Assembly (NCBI GenBank): GCA_935421135.1
Contig: OW285190.1
Location: 6,163,501 to 6,227,500 of the forward strand
Source of the DNA: Bugulina stolonifera
Taxonomy: Eukaryota; Bryozoa; Gymnolaemata; Cheilostomatida; Bugulidae
DNA length: 64,000 bases
Direction of reading: 5' to 3'
Shown here: positions 41,001 to 52,400 of the stretch, piece by piece
How the letters are laid out: each line of letters begins with the position of its first letter
Position numbering within the stretch: the first letter of the stretch is position 1
Translations under genes and position numbers: made by a program
The notes under the pieces: model-generated
The model's input: the letters and a program-made list of their open reading frames with translations, nothing else
What the model was told of the DNA's origin: nothing
Databases searched by the model: none

Positions 41001-44000
41001 CACAGGCTACTGGTCAATTAGAATTTATTACATGGTACCACATGAGCATCATGTGTAATAATACAAATTGCAAATTTTAATGCTTTTTGGTCATCCAAAC
41101 AGAAGTTTTACATTTATTTACATGCATAAATATAAAAGTCTAACTAATGTGCATTCTATGTCATATTATGTTGTGTTTAGGACTTTACTTGTAGGCTACA
41201 TTTGTACTGATATGGTAAGCACTTTTACTACTACTTCATTGTGTATAATAATACTGTGTTATTCAGATATGATATCACTAACAGACAAAGTGAGGCTAAT
41301 CTGGTCATCAGAAGAGGTCAGAAGTTCAAAGTCAAGGTCACACTAAACCGTGATTACCAGAAAGATGATAAAATCAGGGTGGAGGCAACATTTGGTATAA
41401 ACATACACCTGTGTCATAAATAGCCTAATTCCACCGGTGTGTGGATCTAGTTAGTCATTTCATCCCACATAGAGTAATATTATTATTATTATGGTGGGAT
41501 CAGGACCTCCTCTGTTTCCACAATGAGACAGAGATAACATCTGGTACACCGTTGACTCAGCTAAGATATACTAGCCTATTAGTCCATAGCAAAAATAATA
41601 TTATTCCTTTCTTGTATAAAAATATAGAAAAGAAATTACAAACTATCAATGTCTTGTAACCTAGCTGGTAGAATCATCAGATATTTGGAGTTACCCACTC
41701 TCCATCACTGAGTAATATTACATTACATTGCATGACTATGTAATATAAGTGTAAGACATTGAAGATAGTTATATTATTGGCAGGAGAGACACCAATGTTA
41801 AGTAAAGGTACAGATGTACAGATGGTTACTGGAGAGGAGGATACAGATGGAACTGGTTGGGCTGTAAAAGTGGAGAGTGTTGTTGGAACAGAGGTAGGTA
41901 CGGCTCATGTTGGTACATCAGCTAAGACACAGTGTGTGCTAGTATATAACAATGAGCCAATAAGAAAATACGATTGGACAGAGGTACTCTATGACACAGC
42001 TTCACCAACTTCTGTTCATCTCAAGCAAACTCTGTGTGACAATTGACTCGGCAGTGAGCTGCGTGTGAATTCTACTGTTTAGTCAAAATAAGTCACCAAC
42101 TTCAATTCTTAGCGACAGAGTCCATTAGATACACTGTAAATGGTGGAGGTGACGCTGCCACACTGATAGATATCTAGTGCACACATCTAGTGCATACTAC
42201 TGATAGTGCCAACATAGAATCCAATTAGGGAGGTATGTGGATATGAACATAGTTATGTATAGTTGTATAGTGACAAGAAATGCATATCCTTGGAGATGGT
42301 AGATGGTAGATATTGGCACACATGTACTTGGTTTACTCTCTAGATATATAGTAATTCATAAGGCAATACAACCAACCATTGGCACACAGTATATTACTGC
42401 TAGTCATTAGTAAACTACATGCTCGTCTGTGCTCAAGTAGACAGTAAAATATGGGACATTGCCCAATTTCGAACAGGAAGCACGAGAATTATAGACTTGG
42501 AAAAAAATGATATACATATTCTAGGAAAGAGGTGTGCTAGGCAACTTGGTGGACAGCCAATGATGTCGGCCTGCTAAGCTATTGTGACTGATATTCACGG
42601 AGTTATCAATTCAAAAAATGAAAAATGTGGATACACGATAAACAGTAATAAGGTGGCTAATTATATTAATGTTGGTCACCAGTTGTAGTTTACCGTTACA
42701 ATAGAGTGGCAGTGTTAAACCCAAATTCTTAGCTAGAATACAATGATACATGGATTACGTCTGTTTGGCACAGGTTTGCAGACTTTCAATTTTAAATGCA
42801 TCAGACTACGTAACTATTGCCTACCGTGCTCTTTAATTAAAATTAAAATTGGTTTCCAATAGTTTTCCATATGAATGTGTAATTATCGAACGGTAATCAT
42901 CAAGGAGATCTGTGTTATAGTGTACAAGTAATTTGCTTCAAAGGAGTAGATAACTCCAATACTGTATACACTAACGCGTATAGTCAATAGTGGTGGTAGT
43001 AGGCGGCCTACTACCACCACTATTGACTATACGCGTCAGTGTATACAGTATTGGAGTTATCTACTCCTTTGAAGCAAATTACTTGTACACTATAATACAG
43101 ATCTCCTTGCATCTATAAAACATATAACAGTCATAGAGGCCTAAGGCCTCTATGACTGTTATATGTTTTATAGATGCATATTTCATGATACAATTGGTTA
43201 CCAAGTTTCTTGTATTATAATATTCTCACAGGTTGTATTGGCGATCACAACCCCAGCGAGTTGTGCTATTGGTGAATGGGGTCTGGCATTAGATACTGTA
43301 ACAGTAGATGAAGCTGGTACTGTTACTAGTTTGATGATTCAACCGATTGAAGACCATTGTGTGGTGCTATTCAATGCTTGGTGTAAAGGTAAATATTATA
43401 TTATTTCAACATATTTATATTACAATATTACATTACACCTTCATAATACAGTATTGTCATCCCATCTCTGCTCATGACAATGAGAGTAGCTATGGGTTGC
43501 TAAATACAATGTAGATGTTTTATGAAAGTGTTCATAACATAGTTTAATGGGGATAACATTCACTTCTATCATCAAGTTACTTTTGCTTGGTGATTGTGGA
43601 AAGCAGTTTCTTTTTTGGCTGGATTTTCTTTGAAGGAGAGGATAACTTCACATATTAATGGACAATACATAGGAGACCACAGAATACACATTGATGTATA
43701 TACGCAGTAGATATACTATACACTGCATGTACTCATATATGTATGTGTAATTAAACAAATACAAATATGTGATGATTGAACTCGGGGGGGGGGGGGGGGA
43801 TGAGCTAGTCTTACTCCAACTCATAACCTACTGTCTACTTCGCACAGCTCTTATATTTACGTAATCAATTGTGTTGACAGATGATTCAGTTTATATGGCT
43901 GACGAAAGTTGGAGACAGGAGTATGTATTGAATGACTCTGGTAAAGTTTATACAGGCAGTGCTAAACAGGTGGGTGTACGTAGTAATGGCAGTGCTAAAC

Positions 44001-47000
44001 AGGTGGGGGTACGTAGTAATGGCAGTGCTAAACAGGTGGGTGTACGTAGTAATGGCAGTGCTAAACAGGTAGGTGTACATAGTAATGGCAATGCTAGGCG
44101 ATAAAGGGACATTTCGAAAAAGACAGTTCGAAACAGGACGTTTCACAACTGGACAGTTCAAAACTGTGTAGATTACATTTAGAAGAACACAATTTGCAGA
44201 TAATTAATTTAAATTAATTAATTAAATAAAGCAAAACACACTGAAAATGAAAATCAGTTGAGATCTGGTAGTTGGGGTTTGGGGTTAGGCGTTTCGAACT
44301 GTCTGGTGTTGAACTGTCCATTGTCGAAATGTCCAGTTTCGAACTGTCTTTTTCGAACAGTCGCACATTCGTGCTAGGCAGGTGGGTGTACGTAGTTATG
44401 TCAGTGCCAAACAAGTAGATCTAAGTTGCAATGGGAATGCTAGGCAGGTGGGTGTACGTAGCAATGGCAGTGCCAAACAAGTAGGTCTATGTAGCAATGG
44501 GAGTGCTGGGCAGGTGGGTGTACGTAGCAATGGCAGTGCCAAACAAGGGTCTATGTAGCAATGGCAGTGCTAGACAGTTGGGTGTATGTAGAATGTGCAA
44601 TGTGACAGTGGTAGACGGGTGAATGTATTTGGTATATGACAGTGCTAAACAGGTGAGTATCAGTGTAGTACATATATATGGCAAGGCTAGACAGGTGAGT
44701 TTATGTTGGATAGGGCAGGGGTGTGACAGGTGAGTGTTGGTGCTTGACAAAGTTGATGTTTATAAAACAGTTAGAGCCTGCTGGGCTATTTAAACAATGA
44801 GGAGAAAACTATCTTCTCACATTGAATAATTTATTGCAGGAAAAGGCAGTTTCTGGGAAAAAGATCAGTAAATACCCAAGTGTAATTTTAGCCATTCACC
44901 GAGAATGTCATAATGATTATTTTATTTTTTAGATATATGGGAAGCCTTGGAACTTTGGTCAGTTTGAGGAAGTGAGTCTGCAGGCAGCGTTGTTTCTACT
45001 AGATCACTCGGGCCTAGCTGCCACTGCAAGGGGAAACCCAATAGTCATCAGTAGAAAGCTCTCTGCTCTGGTATGATTAGTATATTGTATACTAGAATCA
45101 CAGGCTGATGTTAAAACTTCTCAGTGATGTTGTTGTGCATTCACTGGGTAAACAATTCTGTTATTTTTTGTGAACCTGTAACTATGAACTTTTAGCTTTT
45201 GCAGACTATGAAGTGGATTATTACTAAACTGGCATGATTTCACTAACTAGCATGATACATTACTAATTATATTATATTAAAAATGATACATTTGGATGGA
45301 GGATCTAGAAGTCAAGTTGGTCATTGGTGAATGGTGAGGGTACTGAAGCGTTTTCGAGGTTGGGCAGAAAGTGACAGCGTATGCGCTGGAGCACTATAGC
45401 CCTTCTAATTCACAACCAATTGCTTGTGACATTATCATTGTACCTGTTGTTATGCTTGCAGGTAAACTCGAATGACGATAATGGGCTGATAGTAGGTAAT
45501 TGGAGTGGAGATTACTCTGCTGGTAAATCTCCCTCAACATGGACAGGAAGTGTAGCTATACTGAAGCAGTATATGAATGACATAGCTCCGGTGAGTAGAC
45601 TTATACATAATGCAAATTTGTGTGTCGCCACGGTGACACACTGTATCACCACAATGACCCATTCTTTCGCCAAAGTGATTCACCGTATCACCATGGTGAC
45701 TCACTCTACCACCACAGTGACTGACTCTGCTACCATGGTGACTCACTCTATTACCACAGTGACTCACCATATTACCTTGGCGACTCACTTTATAACCACA
45801 GTGACTCACCTTATCATCAAAGTGACTAAACTTTAACTAATAAGGTCAAGGTCGATTTGTCACCTCAGGTGATAACCGAAGATGATAGTGGTACATATTA
45901 CCCTTGTAATTTACTATTATAAACATCAATATTTTAAATATTGTTTCAAATCATCAAAACCTTTGGTTTGATCAGGTTAAATACGGCCAATGCTGGGTGT
46001 ATTCTGCCGTGCTGACTACAATCTGCAGAGCTATTGGTTTACCAGCCAGATCTGTCACTAACTTTTCCTCGGCACACGACACTGATGGGACGTTCACCAT
46101 TGACATGCATTATGATGAGAACGGGGAACCTCTTCCAGGTGAGTGGGTGAATGGGACAACACACATATAGGGTGGCTCAGTGTTGTAGGCTGTAGCCTCG
46201 TGACTTTAAACCTGTTTCACCATCGCCGAATGTAAGCTCTTTGGCATTGAGCTTGGCTTTTGGGCTTGCCAATTATTGCACCCTTCGCTCTCTTTTAAAA
46301 CAGTGAATAATGGATATATAGAACATGTGCATTGCCTATTATTCTTTAGTGCTGTTTCTGTTTGTACCACCTATGGCATCGTACAAATCGTTAGTATGAT
46401 ACAACAAGAATTGTTTTTTCAATGTGATATACCAATTGTCAGTGGTGATCAGTTTAACTTAGCATTCTCTGTCCAAATGTAGATGGTGTATCCCATTGCA
46501 TTACATCTTATGATAATATTTATAGCCCGTGGTCCTGAAGACTCTGTGTGGAACTTTCATGTGTGGAATGAGGCGTGGATGACAAGACCCGACCTGAAGG
46601 CAGGATACGGTGGATGGCAAGCTTTTGATGCCACACCTCAGGAGACTAGTGATGGTCAGTGTCAGTTACACACAACATGTTGAATTGTTGTTCATTGAAT
46701 ATTAGTTGAACCAATTTTGGTGTAATATTAGGTGTGTTATTGTTGCCATTTTATGCAGTTCAGCCTGCTAAAAGAAAATAGTGGTTGGTAAACTGCGCAA
46801 CAGAAATCTTACCTAGACATAGAAAAACAAGAGTCTGTGAATAAATGTGAGGAGCTTAGTATTTGATTGCATTTAATTTCACAAATAACCATCAAATACA
46901 TTGTAGTTGAATATTGTAACATTCTTTCACTGTAGGAATTTATTGTGCTGGTCCAGCACCTGTAGCTGCCATCAAGAATGGAGATGTGGGTGCTTCCTAT

Positions 47001-48892
47001 GATGCTGGGTTTATATTTGCTGAGGTGAACGCAGATAGAGTTCATTGGTTCAAGATGAAAAGTGGTCGATGGTTTAAACAGTTTGAGAAGGCTGTGTGAG
47101 TATATTGTCTCACTGAGACAAGTTGAAATGCTTGTATTCTTCTACATGTTAGATTGAGAATCGAGTTTGCCCCACCGAATACTAAGAATAAGTTGAATGT
47201 AAAGTAATGCAAATGGTATAAATTTTGAGTGATTCGGTAATGATGCAAGTTTATTATATAATTGATTCTTTAGTATCGGTAAGAATATTAGCACAAAGGC
47301 GATAGGGCCAAGTCGTAGTTTCTCCTACCGTGACTACAACCCTGATAGAGAAGATATCACCTCACAATACAAACACCCTGAAGGCAGCGACCTGGAGAGA
47401 GCAGCTGTTTGGAACGCTGCCAGTATGTCTACTAAACCTAACACCTACACAGATGACCACAATCAGTATGACGTTGTGTTGAAGACTAAAGATATTGAAG
47501 ATGTTCAGTTCGGAGAGGACTTTGAGCTGCCGATAATCATACAGAATCTATCGCGATCCAGTAGAAATGTTCATTTGACAGTAACTCTATCATCTGTATA
47601 CTACACTGGCATCATTAAAGGGAAACTAAAGAAGGAGTCATTTCAGTGTGTTGTACCAGCGAGATCAGGTCAGTATTAATTATACAGCACAAAGATAATC
47701 ATGTAGCATAGTAAGATTTCTCACCATGATATAAGCTAACTATGTACTATGATCATTCAACATAACCATACGTACCTGTACAACAAATTACTCATTGCTT
47801 ACACATCATATAGTTAGAGCAAATTTTAGTCTAAATGCTTCTCTGGACATACACAAAACTATTATGTAAACACATGAACAACATATCTACACGTATACTT
47901 ATGTTGACGAATAGGTAGACGTTGTAAAATTTATTAGAGTTTTCCATCAGAGTGGAAAGCCTTCATCTATTGCACATTTTTCCTTGTAGAGGAAGAGTGT
48001 GTGGTTGTGGTGAAAGCTGAGGAATACATGAACAAAATGGCCGATCATAACAACACCATACAAATAAACTATGTTGGATCAGTCATGGAGACGAAGCAGA
48101 TTTGGGCTACACAAGACGACTTTAGACTGAGGACCATGGTTCCAGAGGCTACAGTGGTAAGTATACACTTAGAGCTCAATTATAATTTAATCTACATTTT
48201 ACATGTAGAAAAATGTAGATGCTGTAAATTTTATAATATCTGTCTCTATTTTTTTTAAATTTTTAAATTATCAGCCATCTCCGACATAACAGAATGAAAC
48301 CGTATTGTTTGTCTAAATTACAGAGATAGTAGATAGATAGACATTAAAAAATATACTTGTATGTAAGTGGTGGCGTTATGATATTTAGTCAAAGGCAAGA
48401 GTTCAACTTGGAGAAGGTTTCCATGTGATGGTAAGCTTTAAGAACCCATTGAACAGGACTTTAACAGGATGTCATTTTACTTTCGAGTCTGCAGGCAACT
48501 TGAATCCCACGACAGTAGACTTTCGGTAAGTGAAACTCTGTGCTTCTCAAGGTTTTTATTTTCAAATCAGGTCATAAATTATGGATGGATGGTGATGGAA
48601 TATTGGAGATACCTGGTAATTGAATTGAACTGTTATACTATTTTGGTAGCACCTCCTGAAACTCCTATTAACCATGTTACGTTGATAATGTTTCCGTCTT
48701 GTCACTATCCATGTGTGCATATAGTTTGTATTGTATTATTCGATTTATAGCAATATCCCAGCTGGTGGGTCGGTATCTGCCAAGTGTGACATCACAGCCA
48801 AGAGGAGAGGACACTGTGTGATAATAGCATCATTTGGATGCAATGAGATGGCAGATACAGAAACTCAATGTGAAGTTAATGTAGAAAAATAA
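38085..48892 (+). CDS. Transglutaminase (protein-glutamine gamma-glutamyltransferase), 16 exons, 826 aa
   Basis: Exons: 38085-38134, 38606-38913, 39461-39539, 41267-41394, 41784-41893, 43232-43388, 43881-43969, 44933-45070, 45462-45590, 45976-46138, 46526-46654, 46936-47095, 47274-47668, 47990-48156, 48389-48525, 48751-48892. Phases agree throughout. The enzyme makes calcium-dependent glutamyl-lysine crosslinks. Residues 1-119 are a Tyr/Asn/Gly/Ser-rich low-complexity extension without signal peptide. The N-domain begins near residue 120 ([12 protein letters not shown], then LVIRRGQKF). The core holds the catalytic triad Cys402 (YGQCWV), His462 ([10 protein letters not shown]) and Asp485 ([10 protein letters not shown]). 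Cys-His spacing is 60 against 58 in human TGM2; His-Asp spacing is 23 in both. The GSAKQ and PWNFGQFE motifs, EVNAD and two C-terminal beta-barrels follow. The domain set is that of invertebrate and factor XIII/TGM1-like animal enzymes; the exact vertebrate counterpart cannot be told. Introns 1, 2, 7 and 9 carry coding-phase minisatellites. Confidence 0.97.
38321..38572. repeat. 36-bp minisatellite, 7 near-identical copies (transglutaminase intron 1)
   Basis: Seven units start every 36 bp from 38321. Each contains GCATGTAATACATGTACATG, which is largely self-complementary. The array ends 33 bp before the exon-2 acceptor. Because 36 is a multiple of three, it is open on both strands, giving [15 protein letters not shown] and [15 protein letters not shown] repeats that are artefacts. 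The same GCATGTAATACATGTACAT core occurs once at about 30337. Confidence 0.95.
38924..39067. repeat. 18-bp minisatellite, 8 copies, 10 bp after a splice donor
   Basis: Eight units of TCTATATGATACCCTCAG follow the exon-2 donor (gtatac at 38914). The frame stays open from exon 2 through the array (LYDTLS repeats), ending at a stop at 39105. Each unit ends in CTCAG, an acceptor-like string. Splicing at 38913 is favoured because it joins in phase to exon 3, but retention would give a truncated product with a repetitive tail. Confidence 0.95.
42901..43109. repeat. 209-bp near-perfect palindrome
   Basis: The sequence is symmetric around base 43005. The arms are 104 bp, with two mismatches by my reading (ctaacgcgta against tacgcgtcag, and tgtgttatag against ctataataca). 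There is essentially no spacer. It lies in transglutaminase intron 5, 122 bp before exon 6. Such spacer-free inverted repeats extrude as cruciforms and are unstable in cloning, so this is a young insertion, an active foldback element, or an assembly artefact. Confidence 0.97.
43108..43178. repeat. 71-bp perfect palindrome abutting the 209-bp one
   Basis: It is symmetric around base 43143 (GAGGCCTAAGGCCTC at the centre), with perfect 35-bp arms. It overlaps the end of the previous palindrome by two bases and ends 53 bp before exon 6. The unit looks unrelated to the first palindrome in sequence. Confidence 0.97.
43784..43799. repeat. Run of 16 G in transglutaminase intron 6
   Basis: Sixteen uninterrupted G residues about 80 bp before exon 7. 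The run can form a G-quadruplex in DNA or in the plus-strand transcript, and is a likely place for a sequencing length error. Confidence 0.95.
43955..44099. repeat. 33-bp minisatellite spanning exon 7 end and its splice donor
   Basis: Units start at 43955, 43988, 44021, 44054 and (cut short) 44087. Each begins with GGCAGTGCTAAACAG, the last five codons of transglutaminase exon 7 (GSAKQ), followed by a usable donor (GTGGGT or GTAGGT) and 12 more intronic bases. 33 bp is 11 codons, and all copies are in the same open frame. So use of donors 2 to 4 would add 11, 22 or 33 residues ([11 protein letters not shown] units) without a frameshift. The array resumes beyond the inserted MITE. Confidence 0.93.
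44100..44371. mobile_element. MITE copy 1 with 8-bp target-site duplication
   Basis: The element is flanked by TGCTAGGC on both sides (44092-44099 and 44372-44379), a piece of the 33-bp minisatellite it interrupted. Near its ends TTCGAAAAAGACAGTTCGAA (left) and its exact complement (right) face each other. The inverted match runs on imperfectly for about 55 bp. There is no ORF. 8-bp duplications are typical of hAT and related DNA transposons, but the outermost bases do not match the usual hAT end, so the superfamily stays open. Confidence 0.92.
44380..44730. repeat. Degenerate continuation of the exon-7 minisatellite
   Basis: Right of the MITE the 33-bp pattern resumes with variant units (AGTGCCAAACAAGTAG, GCTAGGCAGGTGGGTGTACG) that fade out near 44.7 kb. 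The copies are more diverged than the left block and carry frameshifts and stops, so only the left block remains coding-compatible. Confidence 0.85.
45626..45835. repeat. 21-bp minisatellite, 10 copies, with AP-1-type TGACTCA sites
   Basis: Ten consecutive 21-bp units of the type CACCATGGTGACTCACTCTA start 35 bp after the exon-9 donor of the transglutaminase. Exact TGACTCA sits at 45697, 45739, 45760 and 45802; the other units differ from it by one or two bases. TGACTCA is the established Jun/Fos (AP-1) binding site. The length, 210 bp, is exactly ten units, and both strands stay open because 21 is a multiple of three. Confidence 0.93.
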
Positions 48893-49481
48893 TCCTTCCA
48901 AGTACGTATATAAATTTGAGTACATATCTAATGCTTCTGATGTAGACAATTACAGAATATAGAAGGTTTATTTGACACTTTGTGCTCATATTGATGCTTG
49001 GATTTATCAGGATAACATGGTGCTACATGTACTTTTATAGGACTTCTCATTAGTTTTATCTCAATTTATAGTTTTATATTACAATTTCCATGAAAGAGTG
49101 CTTAATGTATTTTTATTATTATAGTTCAGCTTAAAAAAACTGATAAGTAACATTACATGTGTGTTATTGTACACAATCACAACTACATGTGTGGCATATC
49201 AATGTTATGAAATTTAGTAGTACCAGTATGAATCTAATGCTTTGTGGAAGGTTTGAAAATGAGACTTACTGTCTCTGCTACTCCAATTTATAGATGTATA
49301 TTCTCACTAGAACAATATCATATGCCCGATATTTTGTTACATATTATATTACATAATAAATAATATGTCTAATAAACAACATTGATATTGTTTGTAAAAG
49401 TATACAACAATAAGTTAAACAGTGAACAACATGAAAAAATAAAATATAAACGACTTTTAAGGTCATAGGACACATAACTGT
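48893..49481. other. Convergent 3' ends of the transglutaminase and M1AP-like genes
   Basis: Only 589 bp separate the two stop codons, which face each other. Plus-strand AATAAA occurs at 49355-49360 and 49371-49376, and minus-strand AATAAA at 49112-49117. If those hexamers are used, the two transcripts overlap by roughly 250 nt in antisense. No ORF is present. Confidence 0.6.
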
Positions 49482-52400
49482 TTAACCCTCTTGGACGCTC
49501 ATGTCCTGCCATGCAGGTGATAGCGTTCCGTCACTGCTCTCTACAAACTCCACTTCCTGCTCTTCTTCCAATCGGAAGGTCGTGCTCTGCCGGCTTCTCT
49601 CATTGGTAGAGAGATTTACTGATGAACCTGAAGACTGCATCGAGCAGACTTTGGACACTTTCGGTGTGGTGAAAGTATTATTAGACAATGTACTGCGGTT
49701 ACTGGAGCTACCAGCTTGTTGAGTATTAGACTGTGAGAGCATTTCACAGTCCATAGGGAACAGGAAATAGTCATTGATATCTTCGTCATTTGAATTATTG
49801 TGCGTCAAGTCCATATTATTGTTAGAGTCGGTACAGATGTAGTTGGTCTTAGTGTATGGCTTATTGTACACATTATTCCCATGTGAAAAGTTGTGACTGG
49901 CTGTTGACAATCGAGCAGTGGAAGAGCAGACAGGTTTAGAATCGTCTCTCGTTATCCACCGTGGTTTTGACATTGAACTTTGACCTAAGAGCACACGAGT
50001 TCAATATGTAACCTAGTCCCTGACTACTCAATCGACAAATTGAAAATCCTTGCATAAAAATAACATCACATAACCTAGAATTGTTTGTACTGCACAGGGT
50101 CTAATTCAAATATGGAAATTTTGAACATCATCTGCTTATTGGTTTATTCACAGTTGAAAGACAAATTGTGACTGAATTAAAATTGGCTTATCAGTGTGAT
50201 ATTATCAGGGTGGTTTTCACCCTCCTTCCTTGAAGATGACATGAATTGAGCAACAGAGAGGAGTAAATATATGAGTACCCAAAACTATAGCATAATTATA
50301 TTGAAAGAGGAGAGAGATGACAACTCTCACTTCATGCCACCTTATCCTGGAGCACATAGCGAAAATTAATTGGTACCACCCAGTTACTAAACACCACAAT
50401 ATGTATGATTTAACACATTAGTCTTATACTATGCAGTATGGAACTCTTACCTGCATTGGAAATGGAGGGTATATCCTCTAGCTGTGAGACAATAGAAGGC
50501 TTTACATAAGGTGTAGGAGTGTGAGAGAGTGAACGTCTGGTAGGATGAAGTTTGGAAAGAGCTGCCGATGACTTTGGGTATATATCGGCCACAGATGCTA
50601 CTGGTAATACCTGTGCATGACAGATAATACTCATATTATAAAGTGTGATACAAATATTGTGTCTATGGGACAATAGGCAAAGGAGACAATTTGTATTCAT
50701 TCTACAAATCCTTTTGATTGGTTGTCAAGTGTATATTGTATTTATACATGTACAGCATACATTCATCTAATATATTATTACATAATACAAATGCCATATC
50801 TCCTTGAGCATCATGCTTTGAAATAATATCATGGCAAAGTTCAACAGAAGTTGCACAATTTCCATAAATTCGTAAAACAGCAATTTGCAGTTCATGTAAA
50901 CATGATATACATTCATGTAGAACCCTTCTATTCACCTCAGTTGTGAGGAGGTTAGAACGCTGTGAAGCCTTCTTCCTGTTATTCATACAGGATAGATCCA
51001 TATCCATTGGTTGCTGTGGGCAGCCATCTAGCGGAGGATATCGACTCTTCACCCGTTTCTATGAAACAGTGACAAACCATAACAGAGATGTTGGTGTCTA
51101 GGTTTAGCAAAGTACAGGAAGAGTACCAAGTAACATATTTAATAAGTACCCATGTACTGTAGAGTGTACTGCACTATGGTTTTAATTATGTTACATAAGG
51201 CAAACTTGCAACTAAATCTGTGGTCATTTATCCTATAAACTACATTGTAAAACGATGTGATATACATGTACATGTAAATATACAGCAAAGTAGTTGCATA
51301 CATTCAGATTAGATCGTTTCACACAATTATTATATAAAATATATAGTTAGCCTTAGATCTATTATGTATTATATGTATTGATGTATATAATGCATGTATT
51401 TAATGGACTTACAGACGAGGTGCTAGAGGAAGTTACTGGTCTCTTCTTATTATACAATCGTTTAGGTAGGAGAGACCTGGTCAAACACTTTATATACCCT
51501 GCACCTTCTAGCTGTTCTGGCTCCAGTTTATCCTTTAGTTCTATCTGTCCAACATTACATGGGAACAGGACACTTACTGTCTACATACTATACTACACTA
51601 CACAGCACTATATACATGTACAATAGCTCAGCTCTACTAGCAAACAAAGTAGTCATGAAGGTTGTAAGCATAGCTGGTACCTTTCAAAATGATGTTTTCC
51701 AAATAAAACTCACTTTCTGTTTATCAATTAGGCTGGATATCATGTAGTTTATATGTGCACCAGAGAAAGAATAGTAGAATGCTGTTATAAATACCTTCTT
51801 TAGTGACATGTCCATATCTATGTTCATCTGATAGCTGCTTGATGCTTCCTGTTTGACACTTAGAGACCTCTGGTGGAGAAATAACTCCTTATACGCCAGG
51901 TGGTGTATGAGTAGGCAATGCATTGTGGGCACTATACAGTAGTATGGTAAAGGATGCTCCTCTACGTCACCTTCAGATGGCTCCAATTGACACACTAAGG
52001 CTAAATTCTGTCATAAATTAACATACCATGTTGGTAAAAACTTAAATGTGCTACATGCAGTACAGCCTGCAGATATAACCTGTGACTGACCACTTATTTG
52101 GCATTGTACAGTTGATTATCCAACAGATACTGAATATATAACCCATGTCTGCTCCACTATGTTTGTATACACTGTACATGTAATAATCCAACCTGGAGTT
52201 GTCCTTTCATGATAAGGTAATATATTACATGTGTGTTACTCTCATGTATACCTACTAACACCTGTATTATACATTTGGTTTATTATATAACTGCTCTTTG
52301 ATGAAACTAATTTTATGCATAATTTGTTGAAGGTCTCCTGCCTTGATATGCAGCACATGGTGCCCATATATGATGCTATTATTGAAGCATGTATTACTAC

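Noticed and set aside
41894..42043. Continuation of transglutaminase exon 5 into [21 protein letters not shown]..
   Set aside because: The donor at 41894 joins in phase to [16 protein letters not shown] of exon 6 as in the family; the read-through ends at a stop and has no family match.
43886..44161. Minus-strand repeat ORF ([11 protein letters not shown] units)
   Set aside because: Shadow of the 33-bp exon-7 minisatellite.
45381..45836. Single-exon 151-codon ORF with T-H-S repeats
   Set aside because: It is transglutaminase exon 9 read through its donor into the 21-bp array.
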